From Candidatus Omnitrophota bacterium (GTDB lineage: Bacteria; Omnitrophota; Gorgyraeia; Pluralincolimonadales; Pluralincolimonadaceae), in NCBI GenBank assembly GCA_028715315.1, contig JAQUSA010000002.1:1-26883 (forward strand): a stretch of 26,883 nucleotides of DNA. Reading direction: 5' to 3'. Made by a program: the position numbers and the translations under genes. The notes beneath the pieces are model-generated. The model saw only the letters and a program-made list of their open reading frames with translations, was not told the DNA's origin and ran no database searches. Below, one piece after another: positions 7,193 to 15,348 of this stretch; positions within the stretch are counted from its first letter, which is position 1; every line of letters starts with the position of its first letter.

Positions 7193-8409
7193 TAACTTCC
7201 TCTAATTCCATAGCCGAGCACTGGAAGGACGTACCGGAGAGCGATTGGGAGGATTGGCATTGGCAGATCAAGAACAGGATAATGACCTATGACGGCCTAA
7301 GGGAGGTATTGAAGCTTACCCCCGCCGAAGAGATAGGAGTAAAAAGGAGCAAGGGAAGGCTCCTGATGGCGATAACCCCATACTGGCTTTCCCTTATAGA
7401 TGCGATGAGGCCGACATGCCCGATAAGGAAGCAGTGCATACCGACATCCGAGGAGTTCGAGGTATCCCAGAATGACATGGAAGACCCGTGCGGCGAGGAC
7501 AAGGATTCTCCGGTGCCGGGCCTCGTGCACAGGTACCCGGACAGGGTCCTTCTCCTCGTGACAGAAAAATGCGCGATGTATTGCCGCCATTGCACGAGGC
7601 GCAGGCTCGTAGGTTCGGAATCGCACCTGACCAGCCCGCAGAATTTCGAAAAAGCTTACGAATATATCAGGGCCAACCGCAGGATCCGCGATGTGCTCAT
7701 ATCCGGCGGAGACCCGCTGATGCTCCCGGATGAGACGCTGGAAGATATCCTTAAGAACCTGCGGGCAATACCGAACGTGGAATTCATACGTCTCGGGACC
7801 AGGATGCCCGTTACTGTGCCTATGAGGGTCACCGAGGAACTTGTATCGATGCTTAAGAAGTACGGCCCGATCTGGATCTCGCTGCATTTCAACCACCCGA
7901 AAGAGATAACGAAGCGCTGCAAGAAGGCGTGCGACATGCTTTCGGAGTCGGGCATCCCCCTCGGAAGCCAGACCGTGCTGCTAAAGGGCGTGAACGACCG
8001 CCTGTCCACGATGAGGAGATTGATGCACGAGCTGCTGAAGGCGCGCGTGCGGCCGTATTACATATACCAGTGCGACCCGGCAAGGGGCATAAGCCATTTC
8101 AGGACGCCTATCGCCACCGGCATCAATATAATGGAGAAACTGCGCGGGCATACTTCCGGTTACGCCGTGCCGACCTATGTCGTGGACGCGCCCGGCGGCG
8201 GCGGAAAGATACCTGTCGCCCCGAACTACGTAATATCCCAGCAGAAGGGAGCTTTTACGCTCAGGAACTACGAGGGCCAGATGTTCACATACTATGAGCC
8301 CGCGGATGAGGTCGAGGTCACAAGGCTCGTCCCTGCGCAGGGCAAACAGGCGCAGAAGAGCGTGGCGAAGGAAGCCAAGCCGTCTGAGTCAAAGACGGCT
8401 GCCGCTTAA
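7189..8409 (+). CDS. kamA: Lysine 2,3-aminomutase (radical SAM, PLP)
   Basis: Converts L-lysine to L-beta-lysine by radical chemistry. The 406-aa protein starts at TTG 7189, placed by AGGAAAGGAG upstream and by overlap with the previous stop (TTGA); the frame is open further upstream, but that part lies within the ATP-grasp gene. The radical-SAM cluster is Cys128-x3-Cys132-x2-Cys135. The PLP lysine is Lys340 in P-G-G-G-G-K. Asp296 and Asp333 match the two aspartates that hold the lysine epsilon-amino group in the clostridial enzyme (D293, D330), with a constant offset of three. Glutamate mutases change these residues, so lysine is the expected substrate. The C-terminus ends in a Lys/Ala/Ser-rich tail after about residue 380. 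No beta-lysine acetyltransferase (ablB) is adjacent, so the product may go to the neighbouring ligases. Confidence 0.9.
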   Translation: MITSSNSIAEHWKDVPESDWEDWHWQIKNRIMTYDGLREVLKLTPAEEIGVKRSKGRLLMAITPYWLSLIDAMRPTCPIRKQCIPTSEEFEVSQNDMEDPCGEDKDSPVPGLVHRYPDRVLLLVTEKCAMYCRHCTRRRLVGSESHLTSPQNFEKAYEYIRANRRIRDVLISGGDPLMLPDETLEDILKNLRAIPNVEFIRLGTRMPVTVPMRVTEELVSMLKKYGPIWISLHFNHPKEITKRCKKACDMLSESGIPLGSQTVLLKGVNDRLSTMRRLMHELLKARVRPYYIYQCDPARGISHFRTPIATGINIMEKLRGHTSGYAVPTYVVDAPGGGGKIPVAPNYVISQQKGAFTLRNYEGQMFTYYEPADEVEVTRLVPAQGKQAQKSVAKEAKPSESKTAAA

Positions 8410-8414
8410 CGTAT

Positions 8415-8987
8415 ATGTCCGGCAGGCCAGCAGTATATTACCTCGCAGCGGCCCTTGCCGCCCTGTTCATCTCGGGATGCGGGCCGAGGCAGAGCGCCGA
8501 GGATATTAAGGCCGCCCTGATCGATTTCGACCCGCCTTTCAGGGAGATACTGGATAAGAAGGCGCAGTTGGATACACAGGTAGAAACGCTGAAGGGAGAA
8601 TTCAGGGCCAGGCAGGGAGAGATAAACTCCAAGATAATGGAGCTCGAGGAAGAGCTTAAGACCGCCAGGAAGGACCTCTACTCGAAGACCCGTGAACTTT
8701 CCGCGCAGCTCGACCCGGAGAGGGAGAAGATAAACCTCAAGGTCGAAGAGCTGAAGATGAAATTGACCGGCAAGGAGGCCCGCGCTGCCTCCATGAAGAA
8801 CTCGATTAAGAACCAGAAGAGCCTGTTGGACAATAAGAAACTGAACCTGTCTTCGCAGGAGCAGGCCGAATTACAGAAGAACATAGATAAAACCAGGCAG
8901 GAGCTCACCCCGTTGGAGGACGAGATAACCGCCCTCCGCCGCGAAATACAGCTTTTCAAGCAGGAATCAACCCTCCTCAGATACTGA
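8415..8987 (+). CDS. Coiled-coil lipoprotein
   Basis: A 190-aa predicted lipoprotein. The N-terminus has a signal sequence ending in a lipobox (L-F-I-S-G-Cys22). After about 25 residues the rest (about 50-190) is nearly continuous heptad-like helix rich in Glu, Lys, Leu and Gln with almost no aromatics, expected to form a long coiled coil in the periplasm. It begins 5 bases after the aminomutase stop; no clear Shine-Dalgarno is visible. It is probably the last gene of the ATP-grasp/aminomutase unit because a strong promoter follows. No enzymatic domain is seen; a structural or tethering role in the envelope is inferred only from shape. Confidence 0.72.
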   Translation: MSGRPAVYYLAAALAALFISGCGPRQSAEDIKAALIDFDPPFREILDKKAQLDTQVETLKGEFRARQGEINSKIMELEEELKTARKDLYSKTRELSAQLDPEREKINLKVEELKMKLTGKEARAASMKNSIKNQKSLLDNKKLNLSSQEQAELQKNIDKTRQELTPLEDEITALRREIQLFKQESTLLRY

Positions 8988-9003
8988 TCCGGGTAGTATC
9001 GCC

Positions 9004-9032
9004 TTGTCTTAAACCCCCCAATTTGGTAGAAT
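9004..9032 (+). promoter_or_regulatory. Sigma-70-type promoter for purH operon
   Basis: A -35 box TTGTCT (9004-9009), a 17-base spacer and -10 TAGAAT (9027-9032), the latter preceded by TG one base upstream. The expected start of transcription near 9039 would leave a leader of about 15 bases carrying GGAGGT, the strongest ribosome site of this operon. No purine riboswitch could fit in so short a leader. Confidence 0.72.
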
Positions 9033-9053
9033 GTACGCTAACGGAGGTTATAA

Positions 9054-10622
9054 ATGGCCAAGATTAAGCGTGCTCTTATCAGTGTTTCCGACAAAAAAGG
9101 TATAGTGGAATTCGCCAAGGGCCTGGAGAAGCTGGGCATCGAGATCATTTCAACCGGCGGTACGGCGAAGGCCCTAAGGGAGGGCCGCGTCAAGATAAAG
9201 GCGATCTCCGATGTCACGGGTTTTCCCGAGATGTTGAGCGGGCGCGTCAAGACCCTGCATCCGAAGATCCACGGAGGCATACTCGCGATGCGCGGCGACC
9301 GCGGGCACATGGAGCAGGTCAAGAAGCACAAGATAGGCCTCATAGATATGGTAGTGGTCAACCTTTACCCGTTCGAGGATACGGTCCGCGACCCGAAGGT
9401 CTCGCTCCCGGAAGCGATAGAGATGATAGATATCGGCGGGCCTGCTATGGTGCGTTCGGCCGCGAAGAATTACCGGGATGTCGCGGTCATATGCAACCCC
9501 GACAGGTACCTGAGGATATTGATGGAACTGCAGGGGAAGGGATGCTCGTTGTCGGAAGAGACGCTCGAGGCCCTGGCCGTCGAGGCGTTCGGGCATACCG
9601 CGAAATATGACGCGGCGATATACACTTTCCTGGGCGGCAGGTTCGCCCAGACAAAAGAGAAGTTCCCCGAGATACTCCACCTGGTCTTCGAGAGGGTGCA
9701 GGGCCTGCGTTACGGAGAGAACCCGCACCAGAAGGCTGCCTTTTACGCGGATTCCGTAAAGCCGAGGTTCGGTTTCGGCAACATGAAACAGCTGCACGGC
9801 AAGGAGCTCTCCTTCAATAACCTGCTGGACCTCCAGGGTGCCCTGCAGATAGTAAAGGATTTTGCCGCACCGACCGCTTGTATCGTAAAGCACAATTCAC
9901 CGTGCGGCGCGGCTTCCGCTGCCAAGCTCGAGCAGGCGTATAAGGACGCGTTCGCGTGCGATACGCTCTCGGCCTTCGGCGGGATAATAGGGCTCAACAG
10001 GAAGGTGGACCTGAAGACAGCAAAGGCCATATCGGATTCCGGTTTTATGGAGTGCGTGCTCGCTCCGGCATTTGACGCCGGCGCGCTTACGATACTTAAG
10101 GAAAAGAAGAACCTGAGGATAATAGAATATAAAGATGCCGGGGCTAAGGCGGCAGAGAACGTATATGCGTGCGACCTGAAAAAGATAGAGGGCGGGCTGC
10201 TGCTGCAGGACCAGGACTCGATAGACGCGAGGCAGGACGACCTCAAGACCGTCACTAAGAAAAAGGTCACCGCGGAACAGCTGAAGTCGCTGATGTTCGC
10301 CTGGAAGGTCGCGAAGCACGTAAAGTCCAACTCGATAGTGATCGCGAAGGGCGAGAGGACCGTCGGGATAGGCGGCGGGCAGCCGAGCAGGGTCGATTCG
10401 GCCAGGATAGCGATCAGGAAGGCCGGTAAGGAAGCCAAGGGCGCATGCCTGGCGACCGACGGGTTCTTCCCTAAGCCCGACTCGGTCCAGCTGGCCGGAA
10501 AGGCGAAGATCGCCGCAATTATACAGCCGGGAGGTTCGATAAAGGACGCGGATTCCTTCGATGCCGCGGATAAGGCCGGCATAGCGATGGTCGTTACGGG
10601 GATACGCCATTTCAGGCACTGA
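9054..10622 (+). CDS. purH: Bifunctional AICAR formyltransferase/IMP cyclohydrolase
   Basis: Performs the last two steps of purine synthesis: formylation of AICAR with 10-formyl-tetrahydrofolate and ring closure to IMP. At 522 aa it is full length. The N-terminal MGS-like cyclohydrolase domain (about 1-150) contains I-S-T-G-G-T, K-T-L-H-P-K-I-H-G-G-I-L and D-I-G-G-P-A-M-V-R-S-A-A-K-N. The transferase domain (about 200-522) contains R-Y-G-E-N-P-H-Q and the catalytic Lys279-His280 in V-K-H-N-S-P-C-G-A-A, with A-F-G-G-I-I and the end motif A-D-K-A-G-I-A-M-V-x-T-G-x-R-H-F-x-H. A canonical GGAGGT precedes the ATG. It heads a group with folC and folE, which maintain the folate cofactor it uses. Confidence 0.97.
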   Translation: MAKIKRALISVSDKKGIVEFAKGLEKLGIEIISTGGTAKALREGRVKIKAISDVTGFPEMLSGRVKTLHPKIHGGILAMRGDRGHMEQVKKHKIGLIDMVVVNLYPFEDTVRDPKVSLPEAIEMIDIGGPAMVRSAAKNYRDVAVICNPDRYLRILMELQGKGCSLSEETLEALAVEAFGHTAKYDAAIYTFLGGRFAQTKEKFPEILHLVFERVQGLRYGENPHQKAAFYADSVKPRFGFGNMKQLHGKELSFNNLLDLQGALQIVKDFAAPTACIVKHNSPCGAASAAKLEQAYKDAFACDTLSAFGGIIGLNRKVDLKTAKAISDSGFMECVLAPAFDAGALTILKEKKNLRIIEYKDAGAKAAENVYACDLKKIEGGLLLQDQDSIDARQDDLKTVTKKKVTAEQLKSLMFAWKVAKHVKSNSIVIAKGERTVGIGGGQPSRVDSARIAIRKAGKEAKGACLATDGFFPKPDSVQLAGKAKIAAIIQPGGSIKDADSFDAADKAGIAMVVTGIRHFRH

Positions 10623-10625
10623 TAG

Positions 10626-11978
10626 ATGACCTACCGGGAAGCGATAAGATATCTCGAATCTTTCATAGATTACGAAAAGCACCCGGATTTTGATTATGCC
10701 GGCGCTATGAGGCTCAACAGGGCCCGCGCCCTGCTCGACGGGCTCGGCAACCCGCACCGCAGTTTCAAGTCCATCCACGTCGCGGGAACCAAAGGAAAAG
10801 GCTCGACCTGCGCTTTCGTATACTCGATATTAAAGGACAGCGGGATAAAGGCGGGGCTTTATACGTCCCCGCACCTCATCGATTTCAAGGAACGCATAAG
10901 GATATCCTCCCCGAGGGACAGGTCGATAGATGAGGCGGAGATCGCCGCGCTCGTCGGGAGGATAAAGCTATTCCTTGATAATTTCTCTAGGTCATCCAAG
11001 TTCGGCCCGCCTTCTTTCTTCGAGGTCTATACCGCGCTCGCATTCCTCTTCTTCAGCATAAAGAAAGTGGAGATAGCGGTTATAGAGACGGGCATGGGAG
11101 GAAGGCTTGACGCGACGAACGTCATCGACCCGATCGCGACGGGGATATCCCCGATAAGTTACGACCATATGGACAAACTCGGCAAGACGATCGAGTCAAT
11201 AGCTAAAGAGAAATGCGGCATAATCAAGGAATGTTCCACTGTCGTTTCGGCCGAACAGGACCCGGGGGCGCTGGCCGTCATAAATAAGGTGTCTGCGGAG
11301 AAGAAGGCAAAACTCTTCGTCGTCGGAAGGGACATAACCTACGAAACGATCGCGGCGGATACGGAGGGCCAGGCCTTTAACGTGCGCGGGATTTACGGGG
11401 AATACGCGCTTCTCAGGACGCCGCTCCTCGGAAGGCACCAGGCCGCCAATGCCGCGGCCGCGATAGGCCTGGTCGAATCCCTCAGGGCGCACGGCATAAC
11501 CATATGCTCGCACAATATCACGAGCGGGATACGCAACGTGAACTGGCCGGGGCGGCTGCAGGTCCTGCGCAGGGACCCGCTGGTAGTCCTTGACGGCGCG
11601 CAGAACGAAGCCTCCGCCAGGGCCCTTAAGGAAGCCGTCGCGGAACTTTTCCGGTATAAAAAATTGTTCCTTGTATTCGGGGTCTCGTCCGGAAAGGATA
11701 CGGCGGGAATCGCAGAGAATATTTTTCCGCAGGCGGACAGGATATTCCTGACGCGGGCGGCGACGCCGCGCGCCGTCGCGCCGGAAACGGTCAGGAGGGA
11801 TTTTCCCCGTCACGAAAAGAAATTTACGGCGACGTTGAACGTCAAGGAAGCCGTCGAGCTTGCCCTCAGGGAAGCGGGGCCTGATGATATGATACTGGTC
11901 ACCGGGTCACTCTTCGTAGTCGGGGAAGCGCTGCAGTACCTGGACAAAAAGGCGGTAAGCAATGACCGGAAGAAATAA
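10626..11978 (+). CDS. folC: Folylpolyglutamate synthase/dihydrofolate synthase
   Basis: A Mur-ligase-family enzyme that adds glutamate to folates (and possibly to dihydropteroate), 450 aa. The ATP loop is V-A-G-T-K-G-K-G-S-T near residue 55; T-S-P-H-L-I-D-F-K-E-R-I and E-T-G-M-G-G-R-L-D-A-T-N are FolC hallmarks; G-R-H-Q-A-A-N-A-A-A and V-L-D-G-A-Q-N mark the C-terminal ligase domain (V-L-D-G-A-H-N in most homologues, here with Gln in place of His). It starts 3 bases after purH with no Shine-Dalgarno of its own, so it is probably coupled to purH. Its end overlaps mnmE by 17 bases. Cytoplasmic. Confidence 0.94.
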   Translation: MTYREAIRYLESFIDYEKHPDFDYAGAMRLNRARALLDGLGNPHRSFKSIHVAGTKGKGSTCAFVYSILKDSGIKAGLYTSPHLIDFKERIRISSPRDRSIDEAEIAALVGRIKLFLDNFSRSSKFGPPSFFEVYTALAFLFFSIKKVEIAVIETGMGGRLDATNVIDPIATGISPISYDHMDKLGKTIESIAKEKCGIIKECSTVVSAEQDPGALAVINKVSAEKKAKLFVVGRDITYETIAADTEGQAFNVRGIYGEYALLRTPLLGRHQAANAAAAIGLVESLRAHGITICSHNITSGIRNVNWPGRLQVLRRDPLVVLDGAQNEASARALKEAVAELFRYKKLFLVFGVSSGKDTAGIAENIFPQADRIFLTRAATPRAVAPETVRRDFPRHEKKFTATLNVKEAVELALREAGPDDMILVTGSLFVVGEALQYLDKKAVSNDRKK

Positions 11979-13347
11979 GATCGATACCGGGGATACTATT
12001 GCGGCCATATCCACGCCCTCCGGAGAGGGAGCGATAGGCATAGTCCGCCTAAGCGGAAAGGGCTCCCTCGGCATAGCCGATAAGGTCTTCAGGCCCAACG
12101 GCGCGGGATCACCTTCGGGGTTCAGGTCGTTTACGGTCCATTACGGGCATATCGTCGACGGAAATTCGGTTGTCGATGAGGCCCTGTTGACCGTAATGCG
12201 CGCGCCGAAAAGCTACACGAAGGAAGATATGGCGGAGATAAACTGCCACGGCGGCATAGTCCCGCTCAGGAAGACGCTGGAATTGGTCCTAGCCGGCGGA
12301 GCCAGGCTGGCTGAACCAGGGGAGTTCACGAAACGCGCTTTCCTTAACGGCAGGATAGACCTGACGCAGGCCGAGGCGGTGCTTGACGTGATAAGGTCGA
12401 AGACCGACGAATCGCTGGCGATAGCGTTGGGGCAGCTTGACGGCCGCCTGTCGTCTATCCTGAAAGGCATAAGGGAAGAGCTGGCCTCGGTCAGCGCCGG
12501 CGTGGAAGCGTCGATAGATTTTCCCGAAGAGGATATAGAGATAATATCGGAAGCGGGCACGAAAGCGCGCCTCGAGGCGGTCAGGGCGCAGCTGGCAGGG
12601 ATCCTGGAAACGGCCGATAAAGGTATAATAATGAGGGAAGGCATATCCTGCGTGATCTGCGGCAAGCCGAACGTCGGCAAATCGAGCCTGCTCAACGCGC
12701 TGCTGCGGAAGGACAGGGCTATAGTCACGCATGTTCCGGGGACGACTAGGGACACGATAGAGGAATACGCTAATATAGAGGGGATACCTTTCAGGCTTGT
12801 CGATACGGCGGGCATAACCGCCACGGAAGATATAGTCGAGAGGGAAGGAGTGCTCAGGAGCCGCGAGCACATGGAGAGGTCGGGCCTCATATTGCTCATG
12901 CTCGACGGAAGCTCAGCGGTATCCGGCGAGGACCGGGCCCTGCTCGAGGATACAAGGTCCAGGGCGCGGATAATCGTGATAAATAAGGCCGACCTTCCCC
13001 GCAAGATTAGCGCATCAGAATTTCCGGGTATTTGCGCCATTGAGATATCCGCAAAGAGCGGTAAGGGCCTGGAACGGCTCCGGAAGGCGATGGCCGGCGC
13101 GGTCTTCAGCGGAAAAGCGAGGGCAGGCGAGCCGGTCGCGGTGACGAACCTGCGGCAGAAGGAAGCCGCGAGGTCGGCGCTGTCATCGGTTGAGGCGGCG
13201 ATAGACGCCGTCGACGGCAAATTACCGCCCGAATTGATAGCGGTCGAAGTGAACGAATCCCTCGGCCACATAGCGGATATAGTCGGGGAGACCGTGAACG
13301 AAGAGATACTAGACAGGATATTCTCGCAGTTCTGCATCGGAAAATAA
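11962..13347 (+). CDS. mnmE: tRNA uridine-5-carboxymethylaminomethyl modification GTPase
   Basis: Works with MnmG to modify the wobble uridine (C5 position) of certain tRNAs; 461 aa, full length. The N-terminal folate-binding domain begins D-T-I-A-A-I-S-T-P-S-G-E-G-A-I-G-I-V-R-L-S-G. The inserted G domain has G1 G-K-P-N-V-G-K-S (234-241), G3 D-T-A-G (281-284) and G4 N-K-A-D (341-344). The C-terminus ends F-C-I-G-K with the conserved Cys458. The ATG lies inside the end of folC, and the start agrees with the family N-terminus. MnmE binds a one-carbon tetrahydrofolate, which links it to the folate genes on either side. mnmG is not in the window. Confidence 0.97.
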   Translation: MTGRNKIDTGDTIAAISTPSGEGAIGIVRLSGKGSLGIADKVFRPNGAGSPSGFRSFTVHYGHIVDGNSVVDEALLTVMRAPKSYTKEDMAEINCHGGIVPLRKTLELVLAGGARLAEPGEFTKRAFLNGRIDLTQAEAVLDVIRSKTDESLAIALGQLDGRLSSILKGIREELASVSAGVEASIDFPEEDIEIISEAGTKARLEAVRAQLAGILETADKGIIMREGISCVICGKPNVGKSSLLNALLRKDRAIVTHVPGTTRDTIEEYANIEGIPFRLVDTAGITATEDIVEREGVLRSREHMERSGLILLMLDGSSAVSGEDRALLEDTRSRARIIVINKADLPRKISASEFPGICAIEISAKSGKGLERLRKAMAGAVFSGKARAGEPVAVTNLRQKEAARSALSSVEAAIDAVDGKLPPELIAVEVNESLGHIADIVGETVNEEILDRIFSQFCIGK

Positions 13348-13360
13348 AGGAGATACCGCG

Positions 13361-13915
13361 ATGGACAAGAAGAAGATCATGAAGGCCGTGACTATGATAC
13401 TGGAGGCTGTCGGAGAGAACCCCAGGCGCAAGGACCTGCTCGAGACCCCGCGCCGCGTCGCCGAGATGTACGAGGAGATATTCTCCGGCATAAAGTCCGA
13501 CCCCGCCAAGGAACTGGAGGTCGTACTGGACCAGAAGCACGAGGAGATAATACTGCTCAAGGGCATCCCGCTCTACTCGGTCTGCGAGCACCACCTGCTG
13601 CCTTTCCTCGGCAAGGCCCATATAGCCTATATACCGAAGGATGGAAGGGTCACGGGCCTAAGCAAACTCGGGAGGGCCATAGATATACTCGCGAAGAGGC
13701 CGCAGGTACAGGAGAGGCTGACCACACAGATCGCCGAGGTCATAATGAAGGAACTCAAGCCGCGAGGCTGCATGGTAGTCATTGAAGCAGAGCACCTCTG
13801 CATGTCGATGAGGGGCCTCAAGAAGCCGGGCATATCGACGGTAACCAGCGCCGTCAGGGGCGTTTTCCGCGCCAACGAAAAGACCCGCGCCGAGACGCTG
13901 GCGCTTATCAAGTGA
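13361..13915 (+). CDS. folE: GTP cyclohydrolase I
   Basis: Converts GTP to dihydroneopterin triphosphate, the entry to folate synthesis. The protein is 184 aa. Zinc ligands are Cys75 and His78 in S-V-C-E-H-H and Cys147 in H-L-C-M-S-M-R-G; G-L-S-K-L-G-R and Q-E-R-L-T-T-Q-I-A are further signatures of the type IA enzyme. A clear AAGGAGA precedes the ATG by 7 bases, 13 bases after mnmE. With folC and purH upstream it completes a local folate/one-carbon group. No other folate-pathway genes follow. Confidence 0.97.
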   Translation: MDKKKIMKAVTMILEAVGENPRRKDLLETPRRVAEMYEEIFSGIKSDPAKELEVVLDQKHEEIILLKGIPLYSVCEHHLLPFLGKAHIAYIPKDGRVTGLSKLGRAIDILAKRPQVQERLTTQIAEVIMKELKPRGCMVVIEAEHLCMSMRGLKKPGISTVTSAVRGVFRANEKTRAETLALIK

Positions 13916-13950
13916 CTGAGAAAGTAATATCCAACACAGGCAAAATATAG

Positions 13951-13956
13951 TATAAT
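13951..13956 (+). promoter_or_regulatory. Consensus -10 box abutting the DUF212 start codon
   Basis: A perfect TATAAT lies 9 bases before the ATG at 13966. At 17 bases upstream there is only a weak -35 match (TATCCA). If used, transcription would begin at about 13963, leaving essentially no leader and no room for a ribosome site. Chance occurrence in an AT-rich gap is possible. Confidence 0.4.
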
Positions 13957-13965
13957 AACGCAAAT

Positions 13966-14415
13966 ATGGACAACTCACTATTCGCGGTATTCCAGAATAA
14001 GGTCTTTATTGCGACTGTCCTAAGCTGGGTGACCGCGCAATCCCTTAAGATCATAATAAATACCGTAAAGGAAAAGAGGTTCAACTTCAGGTGGTTTGTG
14101 GGCACCGGAGGTATGCCCAGCGCGCATTCTGCCGGAGCGATGGCCCTCGCGACGTCCGTCGGTATCCAGGAAGGTTTCGGCTCGACGATATTCATCGCCA
14201 CGCTGGTGTTCGCGATGGTAATAGCGTTCGACGCGCAGGGAGTGAGGCGTTCCACGGGCCAGCAGGCCGAGATACTGAACAAGATAATGGACGATATCTA
14301 TTGGAGAAGGAAGATACAGGAAGACAGGCTCAAGGAACTTATAGGGCACACGCCGTTCGAAGTCTTCGTCGGCTCATTCCTCGGGATAATCATAGCTACG
14401 CTGGTCATGATATAG
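13966..14415 (+). CDS. Divergent PAP2-family (DUF212) membrane protein
   Basis: A 149-aa membrane protein of the DUF212 family, distantly related to acid phosphatase/PAP2 lipid phosphatases and similar to B. subtilis YuiD in pattern. Conserved motifs are G-G-M-P-S-A-H-S-A near residue 46 and F-D-A-Q-G-V-R-R-S-T-G near 87, followed by Q-A-x-x-L-N and a final membrane helix (G-S-F-L-G-I-I-I-A-T). The Ser-His pair is the PAP2-like active-site remnant. No Shine-Dalgarno precedes the ATG; instead a TATAAT box lies 9 bases upstream. The start agrees with homologues, which begin a few residues before the first helix. The substrate is not known; phospho-lipid or prenyl-phosphate chemistry is plausible by homology. 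Confidence 0.85.
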   Translation: MDNSLFAVFQNKVFIATVLSWVTAQSLKIIINTVKEKRFNFRWFVGTGGMPSAHSAGAMALATSVGIQEGFGSTIFIATLVFAMVIAFDAQGVRRSTGQQAEILNKIMDDIYWRRKIQEDRLKELIGHTPFEVFVGSFLGIIIATLVMI

Positions 14416-14436
14416 GGAAAGGGGAGGCATCCAGAA

Positions 14437-15339
14437 ATGAAATTCAGGACTTATATTCCGGCAATATTGATCGTGATAGCGGCGGCCGCGCTCGCGGTAT
14501 TCGTGCTGCCTAAATTGTCGCTCGGTTCCAAAGAGGGCGCGCTCATCAACAGCGCGAGGTCACTGGACAAGGAAGGCAAGACCGAGGAGGCGATAAAGGA
14601 GCTGGAAAAAGTCATCGCCGAGTACCCGGAAAGCAAGAAGGCCGGGGAAGCCCTGATCGTGCTGGGCTCGCTCTACGAGAAACAGGGCAAGCTCGTCGAG
14701 GCGCGCGATTCGTTCAAAAAGGCCTATGAGACGTATCCAGGCGCGAATATCGTAAAGGAAGCGAAGCCGAAGGTCGAGGAGCTGAACATGAAGATACTCT
14801 TCTCGCCCTACCTCGACAGCTACAGCAAGGAATACACCGTGCAGGCGGGGGATTCGCTCGCGAAGATAGCGAAGGTCTTCGGTACCACTGTCGACCTGCT
14901 CAGGAAGTCGAATAATATCAGCGGAAACACGATAAGGCTGGGCCAGAGGCTTAAGGTCGTGACGGTTAAGTTCAGCGTCGTCGTAGACAAGTCGCAGAAC
15001 CTGTTGATGCTCAAGCAGAACGACGACGTCATAAAGATATATAAAGTGGCCACCGGAACCAATAACTGCACGCCGGTCGGCACGTTCAAGATAACCACGA
15101 AACTGGTGGATCCCGTATGGTATAAGGCCGGAGTCGTGGCGCCGCCGGGAAGCCCGGAGAACATACTGGGCACCCGCTGGATGGGCCTCAGCAAAGAGGG
15201 CTACGGCATACACGGCACCACGGACCCGAGTTCGCTCGGGAAGCAGGCTACGGCAGGATGCGTCAGGATGCTCAATGCCGAGGTAGAAGAGCTGTACGGC
15301 TTACTCCCCGAAGGCACAGAAGTCACGATAGTGGACTGA
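14437..15339 (+). CDS. TPR-LysM-YkuD L,D-transpeptidase
   Basis: A peptidoglycan L,D-transpeptidase, 300 aa. An N-terminal signal-anchor (about 7-27) is followed by one or two TPR motifs (about 35-110: E-E-A-I-K-E-L-E-K-V, then L-G-S-L-Y-E-K-Q-G-K), a LysM carbohydrate-binding domain (132-175: Y-T-V-Q-A-G-D-S-L-A-K-I-A to G-Q-R-L-K-V) and a YkuD catalytic domain (about 180-299). The active-site motif is His259-G-T through A-G-Cys275-V-R-M. The Cys would form the acyl-enzyme and cross-link or anchor proteins to peptidoglycan in the periplasm. Shine-Dalgarno AAAGGGGAGG lies upstream. The TPR segment joined to LysM-YkuD is less usual and may recruit partners. Catalytic assignment is firm. Confidence 0.92.
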   Translation: MKFRTYIPAILIVIAAAALAVFVLPKLSLGSKEGALINSARSLDKEGKTEEAIKELEKVIAEYPESKKAGEALIVLGSLYEKQGKLVEARDSFKKAYETYPGANIVKEAKPKVEELNMKILFSPYLDSYSKEYTVQAGDSLAKIAKVFGTTVDLLRKSNNISGNTIRLGQRLKVVTVKFSVVVDKSQNLLMLKQNDDVIKIYKVATGTNNCTPVGTFKITTKLVDPVWYKAGVVAPPGSPENILGTRWMGLSKEGYGIHGTTDPSSLGKQATAGCVRMLNAEVEELYGLLPEGTEVTIVD

Positions 15340-15348
15340 TACAAAAAT

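Noticed and set aside
12213..13337. A 374-codon open frame on the minus strand opposite mnmE
   Set aside because: It is a shadow of the mnmE coding strand: serine/alanine-rich, no ribosome site, no recognisable motif. Similar long minus-strand frames opposite purH (9743-10778) were rejected for the same reason.
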